From Andrena cerasifolii (taxonomy: Eukaryota; Arthropoda; Insecta; Hymenoptera; Andrenidae), in NCBI RefSeq assembly GCF_050908995.1, contig NC_135120.1, forward strand, positions 3,981,433 to 4,045,432: a DNA stretch of 64,000 bases, in the 5' to 3' direction. Below are positions 13,856 to 25,501 of the stretch, piece by piece; position 1 is the stretch's first letter, and each line of letters opens with the position of its first letter. A model generated the notes under the pieces. It saw nothing but the letters and a program-made list of their open reading frames with translations, did no database searches and had not been told where the DNA came from. Position numbers and translations under genes: made by a program.

Positions 13856-14525
13856 AGTACATTGCGTGACACGGGAGAGAAGAAAGCGAATCCGACGAGC
13901 GGGAAGATTGCTGCCCGAGCGCACCGAGGGCAACACTTCACGCGAGGCAAAATCACGTCTCTCCCTTGTCACGCACAGCACTTTTTTCAACAGCTGCATG
14001 AAAGGTGTGGCTTTGATAGCCTGCTGAGCGATTCGCAAAAAAAATGCATGTTCGATTGCTTTTTTATTGAAATAAGAAAGAAACTAAAAGCACTGCTTGC
14101 GATAAAGACTCCACATTTTGGTTATCTCGCCACTACATAAATTTGTTGTACATTGTCTACTTTCCTTTCGTTTTCAGCGGCAGCTATATCAGCGAGCGTG
14201 TGATAGTACCCCTTAGCACTATCACTCTTATTATCACTCATTTTATCTTTTAATGAAAAGAGGTGCTGTGACAGTTGTAATGTCAACATAAACACACATG
14301 TTAGATATCGATTAGTCGACTAATTGTTTCTTCATATCACAGGGGTAACGCCATGATCACTCAGCTCGCAAACTCAAGTTTCCTTGGGAGCAAAGTAAAA
14401 AATTGGGAATACGCATGCGCGTAAAGTCTTTTCCCCTTGGGAAAAGTAGAAAACGTGAATACGTCTGAAATTGGTCATTTTGCTCCCGCGCAATAGGCGT
14501 AAAAAACACCCATTTTCATGCAGGT
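13856..14525. repeat. Insertion inside the left foldback arm
   Basis: Comparison with the uninterrupted right arm (about 18846-18865) shows that about 670 bp were inserted here. The insert begins with a hairpin (gcgtgacacgggagag mirrored by ctctcccttgtcacgc, about 13863-13976). No family recognised and no target duplication resolved. Confidence 0.5.
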
Positions 14526-15404
14526 GTTGAAAAAAATTATTTTCTTTCGTGATGCAATCAGGCTCAAAAATCACAATATAGGAATATTCTTACGTAAATA
14601 TAAATGGACAACGCTGGCCCAAACCGACGCGGCGGTAGCCGTTACGCGTGAAACAAAAGCATTGCTAAGCTTAGGAATATTCCAAATTACCTTCACCTTC
14701 GGTATTCCGAATTAGCAATATCCCTGATAACCATCTGCCTGCAGTCTGCCAGCAGATTGACAGCAGAGTCTGCCGGCAGATCGACGGCAAGTCCTGCTGC
14801 CCGCCTGACACATCCAACAACGCCATCTGAAGGCCACAATTGTCAAACAATTCCCTACGCACCAACACAAATGTACCATTATTGCTGTAGGTGTATCCCT
14901 ACCCCCACATAACCAGCGAACAGATTCTGCAGTACATTAAATAATTATTTCTACTTATTTCAAAAACTATTTATTCTTTATTTAATAATATACAGGATTG
15001 GTGATTACAATTGTTACAAAATAACATAAGTAGCACATATAAATCCAAAGAGGGACTTTCAATATTTGCATTTACAAATCCATATACAATACGTCCCGTA
15101 ACCAGTGGTACCTAGTAGGGGCGATATCAGAAAATTTTATTTGATATTTTCGACTTTTTGTTTGTGTAGAATCATCATATTTCCTGTTGTGTTAGCGCTG
15201 AAAACAAATACAATATTAGTATAAAATTAAACGTAACGTATGAATAAACAGAATACATGCGATACTTACTTCAGCACCATCTCCACACACTCTAGGCGAT
15301 CATGCATGCTCCTGCGAACATTTATAAGAAAATATGTGTTAAATTTTTATCTACTAAACAAGATGCTAAACATTCGCACTTCGCGCATAACCCTACTTTT
15401 CTGT

Positions 15405-15770
15405 CTTGCAGATAATGTGAATCACGATTTCCGCGACGTAGATAATTAGAAATTATTCAATTCCATAATTACGTTCGCCTTCTGGATACATCAAGATGAT
15501 TTGTCTGGATATTTCTGCTTGGAATTCCTTGGAACATTCTTCAGTTTTGCCAGGTTTTGCAGGCACTAGCCGGCCATGTGGCAGTCAGTGGCACACAGTG
15601 GCAGTGGAAGTCAGTGCCGTGCCTGCAAAACCTGGCAAAACTGAAGAATATTCCAAGCAGAAATATCCAGACAAATCATCTCGACGTATCCAGAAGGCAA
15701 ACGTAATTATAGAATTGAATAATTTCTAATTATCTACGTCGCGGAAATCGAGATTCACATTATCTGCAAG
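15405..15770. repeat. Near-perfect 366-bp palindrome
   Basis: The sequence from cttgcagataatgtgaat pairs with attcacattatctgcaag at the other end. Pairing is nearly perfect through stems of about 150 bp, with a short loop near 15575-15600 rich in ggcagtcagtggca. Such preserved symmetry suggests a recent foldback insertion or recent gene conversion. No coding function is supported; the open frames on both strands mirror each other. Confidence 0.85.
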
Positions 15771-15776
15771 CAGGGT

Positions 15777-16275
15777 TGGTTGCCAGATCTTCGGCATTCA
15801 GCCGGAGTATCAGGTTTTGAACCGTTGCCTCCGGCCTCAGGCAGGCACAATAAAAATTTCCGGCAGAATAGAGAATATTAGCGAATTTGGCAGGCACGCG
15901 CACTGGCACTGCACTGGTGTAGCATGCCATACAAAAATAAAAATCTATTAAAATCTGTAACAAATTCGAATAAATATTCACAATACTTTTATTATTATTA
16001 TTACTCCTTTATAAGAAGTCATTGGGCGAATTCCACTTACGCCCAAATCGCCCAAGAGTTTCATTAGGGTAGATTTCCTTATACGCGTCCTGGACGCATT
16101 GTCAAGAATTTAAAAGTCAATTTTCTCGAAAATGAAGCACAATATCAAAAAATTGTATACCTTTTTCTCGACTTATTTACTTGTTATAAGTCGAAAAGAA
16201 AGAGTAACTTTTTTTCATATCGTGCTTCATTTTCGAGAAAATCGACTTTGAAATTCTTGACGTTGCCTTCAGGGG
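15777..16275 (+). repeat. Interspersed repeat, copy 2 (inverted to 2571-3080)
   Basis: Reverse complement of the repeat at 2571-3080, including the internal hairpin with the aaaatgaagcac arms. The flank beyond the TTAA element (16884-16970) also matches 1955-2035 inverted. Confidence 0.7.
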
Positions 16276-16287
16276 AATATAGCTTAA

Positions 16288-16879
16288 CCGCTTCGTTCTC
16301 ATGGACGTGTTATGTCGCGACGCCGATACTGTTGGTATAAACTCACAGACGAGTTATCACGCGACGCAATGCCCTTCCTGCGATGCCACAGACGAGTAAA
16401 CGCGCGATGCGATACCGTTCGTGCGATGTCACAGACGACATATTTTGCGTGCTTCATTATTAAATTAAAAGCTTTAATTCGAAAGAGTGTTAAGAGTGTT
16501 TTTTCTTCCACCTTTCGGACAATGGAACGTTATCCTCAATTAAATTATATCGATTACTATCCGTATCACTATCGCTATCACTTATAATACGATTTCTTAT
16601 TCGTGGCATCGTGACCTGCTCTCATGAACAACTACACAGGAACTGATTCTCACAACATAGAAGCAAGCTAACAAAGTAATCGGCGGACTACAGCTACCGC
16701 GGAGCATAAACAGAAGACGCGCGTTTACTCGTCTGTGACATCGCAGGAAGGGCATTGCGTCGCGCGTTTACTCGTCTGTGGCATCGCACGAACGGCATTA
16801 CGTCGCGTGATAACTCGTCTGTGAGTTTATATCAACAGTATTGGCGTCGCGACATAACACGTCCGTGGGAACGAAGCGG
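16288..16879. mobile_element. piggyBac-type foldback MITE flanked by TTAA
   Basis: Ends are CCGCTTCGTTC and GAACGAAGCGG, directly bounded by TTAA at 16284-16287 and 16880-16883. The arms of about 160-180 bp (words cacagacgagttatcacgcg and cgtaaacgcgcg) pair across the element. TTAA duplications are characteristic of piggyBac superfamily insertions. No transposase is encoded, so it depends on one elsewhere. Confidence 0.8.
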
Positions 16880-17856
16880 TTAATGAAAAGCACGGGCGAT
16901 TTGGACATAAGTGGAATTTGCGCATTATAATGAATTTTAGATGTCTGTTTTCTTATTGGTCCTTCTTTCTCTCACTCCTGCCGCCGATGTGCCGGCAGAT
17001 CCTGACAAGCAGGGTCTGCCGGTAGAACCGTAGCTGTATGCGGACGTAGGCTGCACCGCAGCTGCCGGCAGATCCTGCTGCCAGATTTGGTTATTAGGGA
17101 TGGCATTGAAATCTAAAATTTCATGTCACGCTTTGTATTCTCGAAATTATCGCAAAACTGAGACGGAGCCATAGAAGGGGCATGCAAATGAGTAGATAAA
17201 GTGTTTCACTCTAAAGTTTTGACATATTTTAACCATGGTTGGAACGATTGAGTACTTGCTGAAAATGTTTTGCAGATTGACGTTTTCTTATTGTGCAGAT
17301 TAAGTCGAAAATGTAAAAATGACGGTTCATCCACAAATGTCATTAGTTAACAGGTCATTAACCCCTATTATCTGCGGTGTTACAAATTAGATAACGTTAG
17401 TAGTTTATTAAATACGTCAGTATTCCAAATATGCTCCACTTCCTCTAATCTGGTTCCGAATGGCAGTGCTCACCGCAAAACCAAATTTTTAAAAAGGCTT
17501 CTTGGATGTGGGTTGTTACTTTAATATAAACGTAAATATTTTTACGAAAAAATTACCAAATGTTCTTTAAATGTTGCTCTTTTAAATGCAAAAAGTTCTG
17601 TAAGAATAGATGCTTCCGCTTTTTCAAAAAAATTCACAAACATTCGCCTCTTTTCGGCCGCCTGACTAGGTCTAACCTCTTAAATGAACTTTTATACTTT
17701 CAAGGAACGGACAGAGCTGATATATTTGTGGCATATGATAAAATTCGAGGTTTTACCAAACAAAATTTATTTATGGAAACAAAATATTAAAGACCGAAAG
17801 TAGGTATGATTGTTTTGAGACAATCAGTGAAGTGACACTAGCGGACGACTACTATC

Positions 17857-18010
17857 TGTAATAGTTGCTTATCTAGACTCGTTGAAAGAAAGTTTTGATT
17901 ATTATTTCAGTGAAGAAATGAAATTTTTTTAATAAAACACCTGGATTATGAATCCATTTCGGAGTGATGATCTGGCCGAAAACACTTCGATGAAAATATA
18001 TTTTGATCGA
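17857..18010 (+). pseudogene. hAT transposase C-terminal fragment
   Basis: In one frame the translation reads AYLDSLKESFDYYFSEE, two adjacent stops, then WIMNPFRSDDLAE. This resembles the region of SCAND3/ZBED5-type hAT transposases where a 'LxSLxxxFxxYF' segment is followed by 'WVxNPF'. The stops show it is inactive. Recognition is by motif memory only and should be checked with a profile search. Confidence 0.5.
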
Positions 18011-19114
18011 ATATTATTTTGTAAAAAACTGATACTGTTAAATTAAACAAATAAACAGAAGCCCTAATGTGCTCTCATTGTTGCGACGCAACAAATTCTC
18101 ATGTCATCTTTAATCGACTTTAAATTGTTTATCCGACAATTCTCGATAAGTAAAACTCTCCTAATGAACATGCAAACTATTCTCATATTTTAATGTTTAA
18201 CACGACCCACAGTTTGGGAAACTGTGTGTAAGAGTATAGAAAAGTATTTCTTAAGACATTTAATACTTTTTAATTTATGTTAGTCTGTGTAAAGGAAGTG
18301 CAGCACATTTGGAATACTGTTGGTAATTTGGAATACCGAAGTATCTAATAAACTACTAACGTTATCTAATTTGTAACACCGCAGATAATAGGGGCTAATG
18401 ACCTGTTAACTAATAACATTTGAGGATGAACCGCCATTTTTACATTTTAGACTTAATCTGCAGAATAAGAAAACGTCAATCTGCAAAACTTTTTCAGCAA
18501 GTATTCAATCGTCCCAATCATGGTTAAAATATGTCTAAACTTTAGAGTGAAACTTTATCTACTCATTTGCATGTCCCTTCTATGGTTCCGTGTCAGTTTT
18601 GCGATAATTTCGAGAATACAAAGCGTGACATAAATTTTTAGGTATCAATGCCATGTTGCTAATTCGGAATACCGAAGGTGAAAGTAATTTGGTATATTCC
18701 AAAGCTTAGCAATGCTTTTGTTTCGCGCGTAACGGCTACCGCCGCGTCGGTTTGGGCCAGTGCTGTCCATTTATATTTACCTAAGATTATTCCTATATTG
18801 TGATTTTTGAGCCTAATTACATCAAGAAAGAAAATAATTTTATTATCTACACATTTTTTTTAAGTGTATAATGTGAAGGTAAATTGGAATACCGGTATTC
18901 AAAATTACCTGCACCTTAACGAAATCGATACTTCCCGTAATTTTTCATTTAAACCAAAGTTTCAGCTACTTTTTGTTTCTTATTATTACTGAAAATTTGA
19001 AACATAAAAGTTTATTAGTTTCCCTATGATGTCATGCAAGTTTATTTGTTCCCATCCTTTACTGTAATTTTTTATTCGTCTTAAACAAACTCGTCTTCCA
19101 AATATACTGCACTT

Positions 19115-19669
19115 CAGAGTTAGGCATTATTCGACTAAATTGTTCTTCGACTACCCTTCGAATAAAAATTTCGAATACAGTGAAGTTATTCGAATAAATT
19201 TTTAGTCGACTAAATTTTTATTCGTTATTCGTTATTCGTTCCTCGTTATTCGTCATTCGTTCCTCGTTATTCGTTCCTCGTTATTCGTCATTCGTTCCTC
19301 GTTATTCGTCATTCGTTCCTCGTTATTCGTTATTCGTCATTCGTTCCTCGTTATTCGTTCCTCGTTATTCGTTATTCTAAGGACCGCCGTGGCGACTAAG
19401 CGTCACGAATAAGCCGCTTCGGCTCGAGTAGGTACACTCGAAAAGTGTTCCCCTTGCCTCATTATACCTTAGGCCCGGCCGGAGCCGCTCCGACTCGGGT
19501 TCTGACCCCCGCTTATTCGTGTCGCTTAGTCGCCACGGCGGTCCTTCGAATAAGGAATAACGACTAAAAATTTAGTCGAATAACTTCACTTTATTCGAAA
19601 TTTTTATTCGAGTTCAGTAGAATAAAAATGTAGTCGAATAAAAATTTATTTGACTAATGCCCAACTCTG
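19115..19669. mobile_element. hAT-type element with perfect 8-bp target duplication and internal satellite
   Basis: Ends are CAGAGTTAGGCATTA and its near complement, flanked by CTGCACTT at 19107-19114 and 19670-19677. Inside is a tandem array of attcgtt/cctcgtt words (about 19225-19378). After it comes a palindrome from ggaccgccgtggcgactaag to its complement (about 19380-19546), probably a further insertion. Confidence 0.9.
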
Positions 19670-19764
19670 CTGCACTTCCTCTACAATAGGATTCGGTTTA
19701 ACTTTAACCTTCAGAGGGCCGGGCTGGCCACTACAGTGGCCATTGAAAATTTTAAAATTTGGAC

Positions 19765-20592
19765 TAATGTTTCTAAGGGTTTTTGATATCGCTAATCCCG
19801 ATTCTATGGTCAGAGTAACGAAATTTTACGCAGAAACATTTTACTATTTATTATGCTAGCTGCAGTCGTGCAACTCACTCTAATGCCCATGCATTATACA
19901 AAATGAATAATGATTGTGTATCTCTTTGTTGCGCTTTTTATCTGTTTATTATACTTCTTTTCCTTCCAAATAAAAAAAAAAAGAATTTATATGTCGGAAA
20001 TTCGAATTTACGGTATTGATTGTTTCGTATGGAAATCCCCAAAACAGGGTGTAATGCACAATGGAGTGTCACATATAGAGCATATATAAAGAGTTCGACG
20101 TCTAGTTCGTCGTAATGAAGACAAATTGCATCGTCGGTTTTTATCCAGTAATTTTGGAAAATGACGACCTAAGTCGTAAGGGTTTGGGCAGATGAGAAGT
20201 GAAGTCATTCGGATCAAGATTCAGTAAACGTCTAAGCACTTGTAAACGAAATGAAGGAAAGGATACACGTTCATTATTCATTTTGTATAATGCATGGGCA
20301 TTAGTGAGTTGCACGACTGCAGCTCGCATAATAAATAGTAAAATCAGAAAACTAAAAAAACAAATAAAAAAAAACACAAAAAACCCCAACAACAAAAAAA
20401 TAGAGCAACAAAACTTTCTATGTCCACTTCGTTAGCTCTGGATAACGCTAAAGGAAAGAATCATATATGAATGTAACTGCTGTTATTTAGTTAGGCTTCT
20501 TTAAGTTGGCAACACTGTTTCTGTGTAAAATTCCGATACTCTGACCTTAGAATCATGATTAGCGATATCAAAAACCCTTTGAAACATTAAAG
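19765..20592. repeat. Foldback repeat, about 830 bp
   Basis: The left arm, from aatgtttctaagggtttttg through gtcgtgcaactcact and cccatgcattatacaaaatg, pairs with the right arm up to caaaaaccctttgaaacatt. It is bracketed by two direct copies of ggccgggctggccact (about 19720 and 20630). No transposase seen. Confidence 0.75.
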
Positions 20593-21252
20593 TTTAAATT
20601 TTAAAAATTCTAGTATATGCTATACCGTTCGCGGCCGGGCTGGCCACTGTAGTGGCCACCTAAGACTTTGGATACTTTGCCGGCTATTTTGGTGGTATAT
20701 ATGCATAAATTTTAAGTAAATAAAATTTACAATTTCAATGAAAAATTCCCGGCCCCCTAAGGGTTAAATTTTCCGTACATACATACTATGGAGCAAATAT
20801 CATATAGGCTGAGAATACAGCGATTTATTATGTACAATTACTTAAAATCGTTCCATAATGTAACTACTTATAAAGTTTCTTTTATGGAAGCGAGTGATTT
20901 TGAAAAATGATCAAATATATTTGCACTCAAGTAATATTTAGAGTAATAATTTCTGGCTAAAAATATAATTTTTTGAATTTGTGTAGTTAAGAGAAAATGT
21001 TGCAAGTATTTTAAAAAATAATTGCAAGATTATAACACATTGCGTACAATAATATTAAATTATACGCATTTTATCATGTAAATGTAACAAGACCGTAACA
21101 TGATCAAATTTTAATTCAATTAATATTCTCCACTCCATTACGAATTTCATGATTTCGCATTTATTAATTAGTTTAACGGATTTTGTGAATTCATTAAGCG
21201 ATTCGTCCACCTTTTCATTTGTAATTCATAAATGTTGTATTAATTATTGTAG

Positions 21253-21763
21253 GACCAATGCAACCATATGGCTGACAAATACATCGAATATGATCCTGTT
21301 ATAATCCTAGTGGATTTAATCTTACTTGACAAACGAGCATATAGGCATCTTCTTTACAATTGTGATTTGAAGCCTTGGTGGAAGTTAGTGATAATTATTT
21401 GGCTTGTTGAATCGTTTCGGAATCTTTCTTTATGCAACGACAATGAAAACAATACTGGAACTTTAAAAACATTTCAACACAACTTTGATGGATACTGCAA
21501 TCTTTATTTAATTCTGTTTAAAACTGCTTTCTCCCTCGCTGCTTATGTCGTCATTGTGATTATTTTTACCAAAATCAAATGGTTCTTTTATGTGAAGAAT
21601 CCCAATAAGTATAGTACGACACATCTATCAAAAGCAATAGTAATAGGTGGTTCTGGAAAATTATTAGGACTATTAGAAATTACATGGGGACATATCTTTT
21701 TGGCACCCCATTATCTTCTCATTTTGGGATATACCCTTCTGTGTTGGCTTACCGCTTATTCGG
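21253..21763 (+). CDS. ARV1: ARV1 coding exon 2 (main membrane domain)
   Basis: This exon encodes residues 29-198 plus the first base of codon 199. It opens with DQCNHMADKYIEYDPVI, matching the signature of ARV1 proteins: the second Cys pair of the zinc ribbon, then the invariant DKYIEYDPVI. Hydrophobic stretches (IILVDLILL, LVIIIWLVESF, AAYVVIVIIFTKI, HYLLILGYTLLCWL) fit a multi-pass ER membrane protein. The acceptor is ttgtag, the donor TCGG/GTAAGT (phase 1). The motif SGKLLGLLEITWGH corresponds to the conserved GKLL...W region. The ATG at 21268 inside this exon is not the true start, because the frame continues to exon 1. Confidence 0.92.
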
Positions 21764-23016
21764 GTAAGTAACTTTGCAATTACAAAACTATTGTTAAGTG
21801 TCTACGTATAATTTAATTAGTTGACAAATTCATAAATATCATGTTACCAAAAAATAATTCGTTATTAACGTTATTCGTTTGTTCAAAGAATATTATAACA
21901 CTACGTTGAATAAATCTTGATATAGAACTTGATATACATAATGTTATAATATCCTTTGATCTACCAATAGGAACTTTTGTCCCTCCTCTTATGAACTCTG
22001 AGGGGCGGTTTCACCCGCTAAATATGCAAACGGGTTAAAATAAAAAAACACGTATTTGTTATTTTTCGGTCCTCTAAAACATATCCGAAAACCTCTTCTT
22101 GTTACTTATCTGGCTAATGGAACTTGCAAAGCAGAACATCATGTTTTAACAAACATAGATTGACATACTATATAGTGTTTTCGAGACATTCAACTTTCTA
22201 TTTTGTAAACCAAGTTCTTTGTATGATTAAACATACTGTGAAATGACTGATGCGTTCAGGGTGTGCTACACAGTGAGAGCAGGCCATAGTTCCTGTTTTG
22301 TTAAAGACAGAAAAAATGGTCCAGAAAAAGCTGAAATGATATAACAAATTCTATTTTCCTAAAATTTCACTCTTTTCATAAATATAACGATACACCTGCA
22401 AAGTACAATTACACCTTCTTTAAAATAGAACTTTAATAATATTTTCATGTTAATCTGTGGAACACTGTAACTGGTTAAGAACTTCTCTTGACATGTCAAT
22501 GTCCCTATTTCTAATCACATCCCGATTTCTGCTCAGTACGCATATTTTTCATTTAATGTGAAAAGTTAAATAATATATTAGTTGTACAAAAAATTATTTT
22601 AAATTAGTTCGGTATTACTGAACAAAATGCTACGGCCCGCTGCTAAATAGATGGCAGTATTTTAAGAGAAATAAATTTATTAATTGTGTCCGTTGTAAAG
22701 AAACGTGATTTGAGCGATTCTATTAAGCGATTTTATTAAAAAAAACCTATTGAATCTTTAATATTTGCGCCAAAGTTAGGTTTTACCGTATTCAGTACGG
22801 AAATCGGAGAGCATACTGTTATTTTTTTTCAAGTTTTACGTTGTTTTCGCAGAAAAAATAGGTGAGTAGTAATACAGTCAATCTCATAGCCTGTAAGTCC
22901 CTGTTTCTGATCAGATAATTTCAATGAGGTGATCCTCGAATATAAGTATATACTTATTGTGGTAATTATTATATAAAGTTACATTTATTTATTTTATCGC
23001 TTCTTACCTTATAAAC

Positions 23017-24637
23017 ATGCCTCCAAGAACTAAAAAGAATATATCTACAAATAAGAAAGAAGAAAAATCTGAGAGAGTGAAGAAGGAAAGGTGTAAAAAT
23101 AAATACTTAATGTATACTGAGGAAGATTTAAGGAATGCTTTAAAAGCTGTCAAGAAAGGAATGCCTATGAGAGCTGCTAGGCAGCAGTTCAAGGTGCCTT
23201 TCTCTACAATTAGAGCCAAGCACCAAGGTATATGTACTATTGAAAAAAAAGTGGCCCTCCAACAATTTTAACCAAGGACTAGGAGATTATGCTAGTTGAC
23301 TGGATTCTTCTAATCGGTAACAAAGGCTTTCCGATGACTAAGGATATGCTATTGGACAGTGTGAAACTGTTACTCAAAAAAGTAAGCAGAGAGAATCCAT
23401 TCACAAATGGAAGGCCGGGCAGGCATTGGTTTCAAGGGTTTATGAACCGTCACCCACAGCTTTCATTGAGATCACCTCAGAATTTATGTGAAAGGCGTGC
23501 TCAGGTGTCTGAGGAAAAATACGTAGACGATATCAAGAAGTTGAAGTTCACCTGAAATCGAAAAACCTTCTGGATATTCACCCATCCAGGGTTTTTAATT
23601 GTTACGAGTCAGCCTCTTTTTTTTGAGCCCAAAAGGCAATAAAGTTCTTACAAATAAACAATCTAAATGTATTTATAATATAGTTGGTGCAAATGAGAAT
23701 CAATGCCTAACGACATTGATTACTGGTACAAATAAAATGTTATCTTTAACTTAATAGGATATTATTTTTTTAGTCAACATTTATTTATTTATAGGTAATG
23801 CAGCTGGTAAGCTATTGCCACCAATGATTATGTATTCATACCAAAGGCTACTGTCAACCATCATTGGCAAAGTGCCAAGGGGTTGGAGTGTAGGACGGTC
23901 TGATAATGGGTGGATGACTGGAGAGTCATTATATAAATACATGACCAATGTATTCCACCCATGGTGCATTGAAAATGGAATTATATTTCCAATAGTCATG
24001 TACCTAGATGCACATTCGTCACATGCTACAATGGCTCTAAGTAATTTCTGTGTGGAACATGAAATAGAACTTATTTTCATTGTATTCCAATTCGACCCAT
24101 ATAACCCAGCCAATGGATGTTGCCTTATTTCGTCCACTGAAGGAAGCTTGGAAAAAAGCTGTCACAGATTGGAGAATGGAAAATGGGGGGATAGCTGTAG
24201 CAAAACAAAACTTTGCACCAATTCTACAAACTGCTTTGCAATCTCTTAACCTTGCAGATATTTTATCGCGTGGCTTTACTGCATTTGGACTTGCACCACT
24301 TTCTGCAGATGCAATCAATTATGCAAAGTTATTGAATCACAATCTAGTACTGCAGCAGAAAAATATTAATACAAATAGCTCCACTGCACAACACAATACC
24401 CATGAATGCACTCTGACATTTATAGAGAATTGTACAAACATTAAAATACTGCAACTTTCTAAAGTGACTGAAGCTAGAAAACGAGAATGGTGCGGAGAAG
24501 AAAAGTATGAGGCGTTATTTTCAGTTTGGCTGAAATGTAGAAAGTTTATGTCTGATAAGAATGTAAGAGCAACAAACAGCAGAAGCATTGAAGTGTCTTC
24601 AGTACCAACGGTTAAAGATTTTTATTTTAATTTATAA
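23017..24637 (+). pseudogene. pogo/CENP-B-like transposase, broken
   Basis: Domains appear in the order expected for pogo-type transposases. First comes an N-terminal helix-turn-helix (YTEEDLRNALKAVKKGMPMRAARQQF, 23113-23190). Next is a CENPB-type DNA-binding segment (VDWILLIGNKGFPMTK to GRPGRHWFQGFMNRHP, 23295-23460). The DDE core follows, with the second acidic site at LDAHSSH (24004-24024) and the third at TQPMDVALF (24107-24133). The first catalytic site reads N-C-Y-E-S-A, a Tyr where Asp is expected. There are frameshifts near 23240, 23540 and 24085 and a stop near 23278. Inside the core a canonical intron (23709-23797, GT...TATAG) splices ATTACTG to GTAATGCAG in frame. Confidence 0.8.
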
Positions 24638-24673
24638 ATTAAAAATTTTGGTTCATTTTATTTTTTTTACAGG

Positions 24674-25501
24674 CTGATGTAGCTCCGAATAATAAATTAA
24701 TTAGCATTGAATTTATTAACGAGGATAAGCCAAGTAGTAGCAAGTGTGATGGATTTACTGTAAATAATAATTTAGTTACGGAACACGTAGATTTAAATTC
24801 TATTAGTGGCAATGAGTTAACAAATAATTTAGACGTAAGCAACAGTGAGATAATTTCGTTTGAGAGTTTTCGAGAACAAGTAAAATGTAAAAATAATTCG
24901 AACACAGAAGAGAAATCAGATATTTCTTTACATGCCTTAATAATTGATTGTAATGCTGCAGTAACTGATGAAAATGCATGTCCAAATAAACATGGTACAT
25001 ACATAAGTATTTAAAATACATTTTTTTCTTCAAAAATATGTAAAATAATTATTTATAAATATATCACTAATTAATTACAACTAATAACAATACTACATGA
25101 ATCCCTGAAACTTTCCGGAAAGTTCTCTTTTGGTCTGACGAAAAGTTATTAAGGAGTAATGAAACAAAAATAAAAAGAGAGAAAATTCCGGCCGTGGCAA
25201 CTTCTGATAAATGGAGAGAATATAAGAAACGAAAAATGCAGATAAAAAAGAAAAAGAGGAACAAATAGAAGAAAGGAAGAAAATGAGACTTGAAAATGTA
25301 AAAATTAAAAAACAAAAAGATGAAGAGAAAATTAAACTAAAAAAACTGAAAGATGAAGATAAAACTAAACTAAAAAAACTGAAAGATGAAGAGAAAGCTA
25401 GAATTAAGATTGAGAAAGATGAAGAGGAAGCTAAACTAAAAAAACTGAAAGATGAAGAGAAATCTAAAATGAAAAAACTGAAAGAAGAGAAGCTGCCCTA
25501 A
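24674..25501 (+). pseudogene. C-terminal region of the pogo-like gene, low complexity
   Basis: Downstream of a polypyrimidine tract and cag (24672) an open stretch reads ADVAPNNKLISIEF and continues to about 25000, Asn/Ser/Asp-rich. Then, in a different frame after about 25190, comes PAVATSDKWREYKKRK. This resembles the C-terminal tail found after pogo cores ('...S.xWxxYxxxK') and runs into a Lys/Glu repeat (KKLKDEEK units, 25313-25490). It may be a 3' exon of the same element. Function is not inferred. Confidence 0.45.

Larger units (their letters stand above)
14727..17101. mobile_element. DNA element with TCCCTGATAACCA termini (2.4 kb), nested
   Basis: The ends are TCCCTGATAACCA at about 14727 and TGGTTATTAGGGA at about 17101. 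Next to each end are GC-rich repeats of the word ctgccggcaga, as in the partial copies at 31050-31207 and 63655-64000. The right foldback arm keeps the uninterrupted sequence (about 18650-18665), which identifies this as an insertion. It carries no transposase frame and contains the 15405-15770 hairpin and the TTAA element at 16288-16879. Confidence 0.7.
12457..18226 (+). mobile_element. hAT-like transposon ends, apparently one disrupted element
   Basis: The left end CAGGGCTTTCCAAAG followed by tgggtcgagaccca resembles the termini of a common animal hAT group. A matching inverted end (cgacccacagtttgggaaac) closes at about 18226. Flanking octamers are TGTTAGAG and TGTAAGAG (7 of 8 identical). 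A C-terminal hAT transposase fragment lies at about 17857-18010, just inside the right end. The inverted-repeat element at 13575-19681 straddles the right boundary, so simple nesting does not explain the order; a rearrangement or two separate hAT copies are alternatives. Confidence 0.4.
13575..19681. mobile_element. Large foldback element, interrupted by several insertions
   Basis: Left-arm segments at 13575-13855, 14526-14725 and 17105-17410 match, in reverse complement and in order, right-arm segments at 18870-19106, 18660-18845 and 18290-18655. Shared words include aagtatcgatttcgttaagg, ggaataccggtattcc and cggtagccgttacgcg. The left arm is interrupted at about 13856-14525 and by the 14727-17101 element. 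The right arm is interrupted by the hAT element at 19115-19669. The unpaired middle (about 17460-18280) contains a hAT transposase remnant. Confidence 0.75.
11953..21252 (+). other. ARV1: ARV1 intron 1 (9.3 kb), filled with nested transposons
   Basis: The donor GTATGT at 11953 and acceptor TAG at 21250-21252 define this intron. Phase is 0 on both sides. It contains hAT-like ends, a large foldback element and at least two elements nested inside that (listed separately). No host coding frame is recognised inside it. Confidence 0.8.

Noticed and set aside
19225..19378. CRISPR-like array of attcgtt repeats
   Set aside because: The units are contiguous short satellite words without unique spacers and lie inside a hAT element of a eukaryotic genome.
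25283..25501. Lys/Glu repeat protein as a separate gene
   Set aside because: It reads as the repetitive tail of the decayed pogo-like transposase region, without its own promoter or family.
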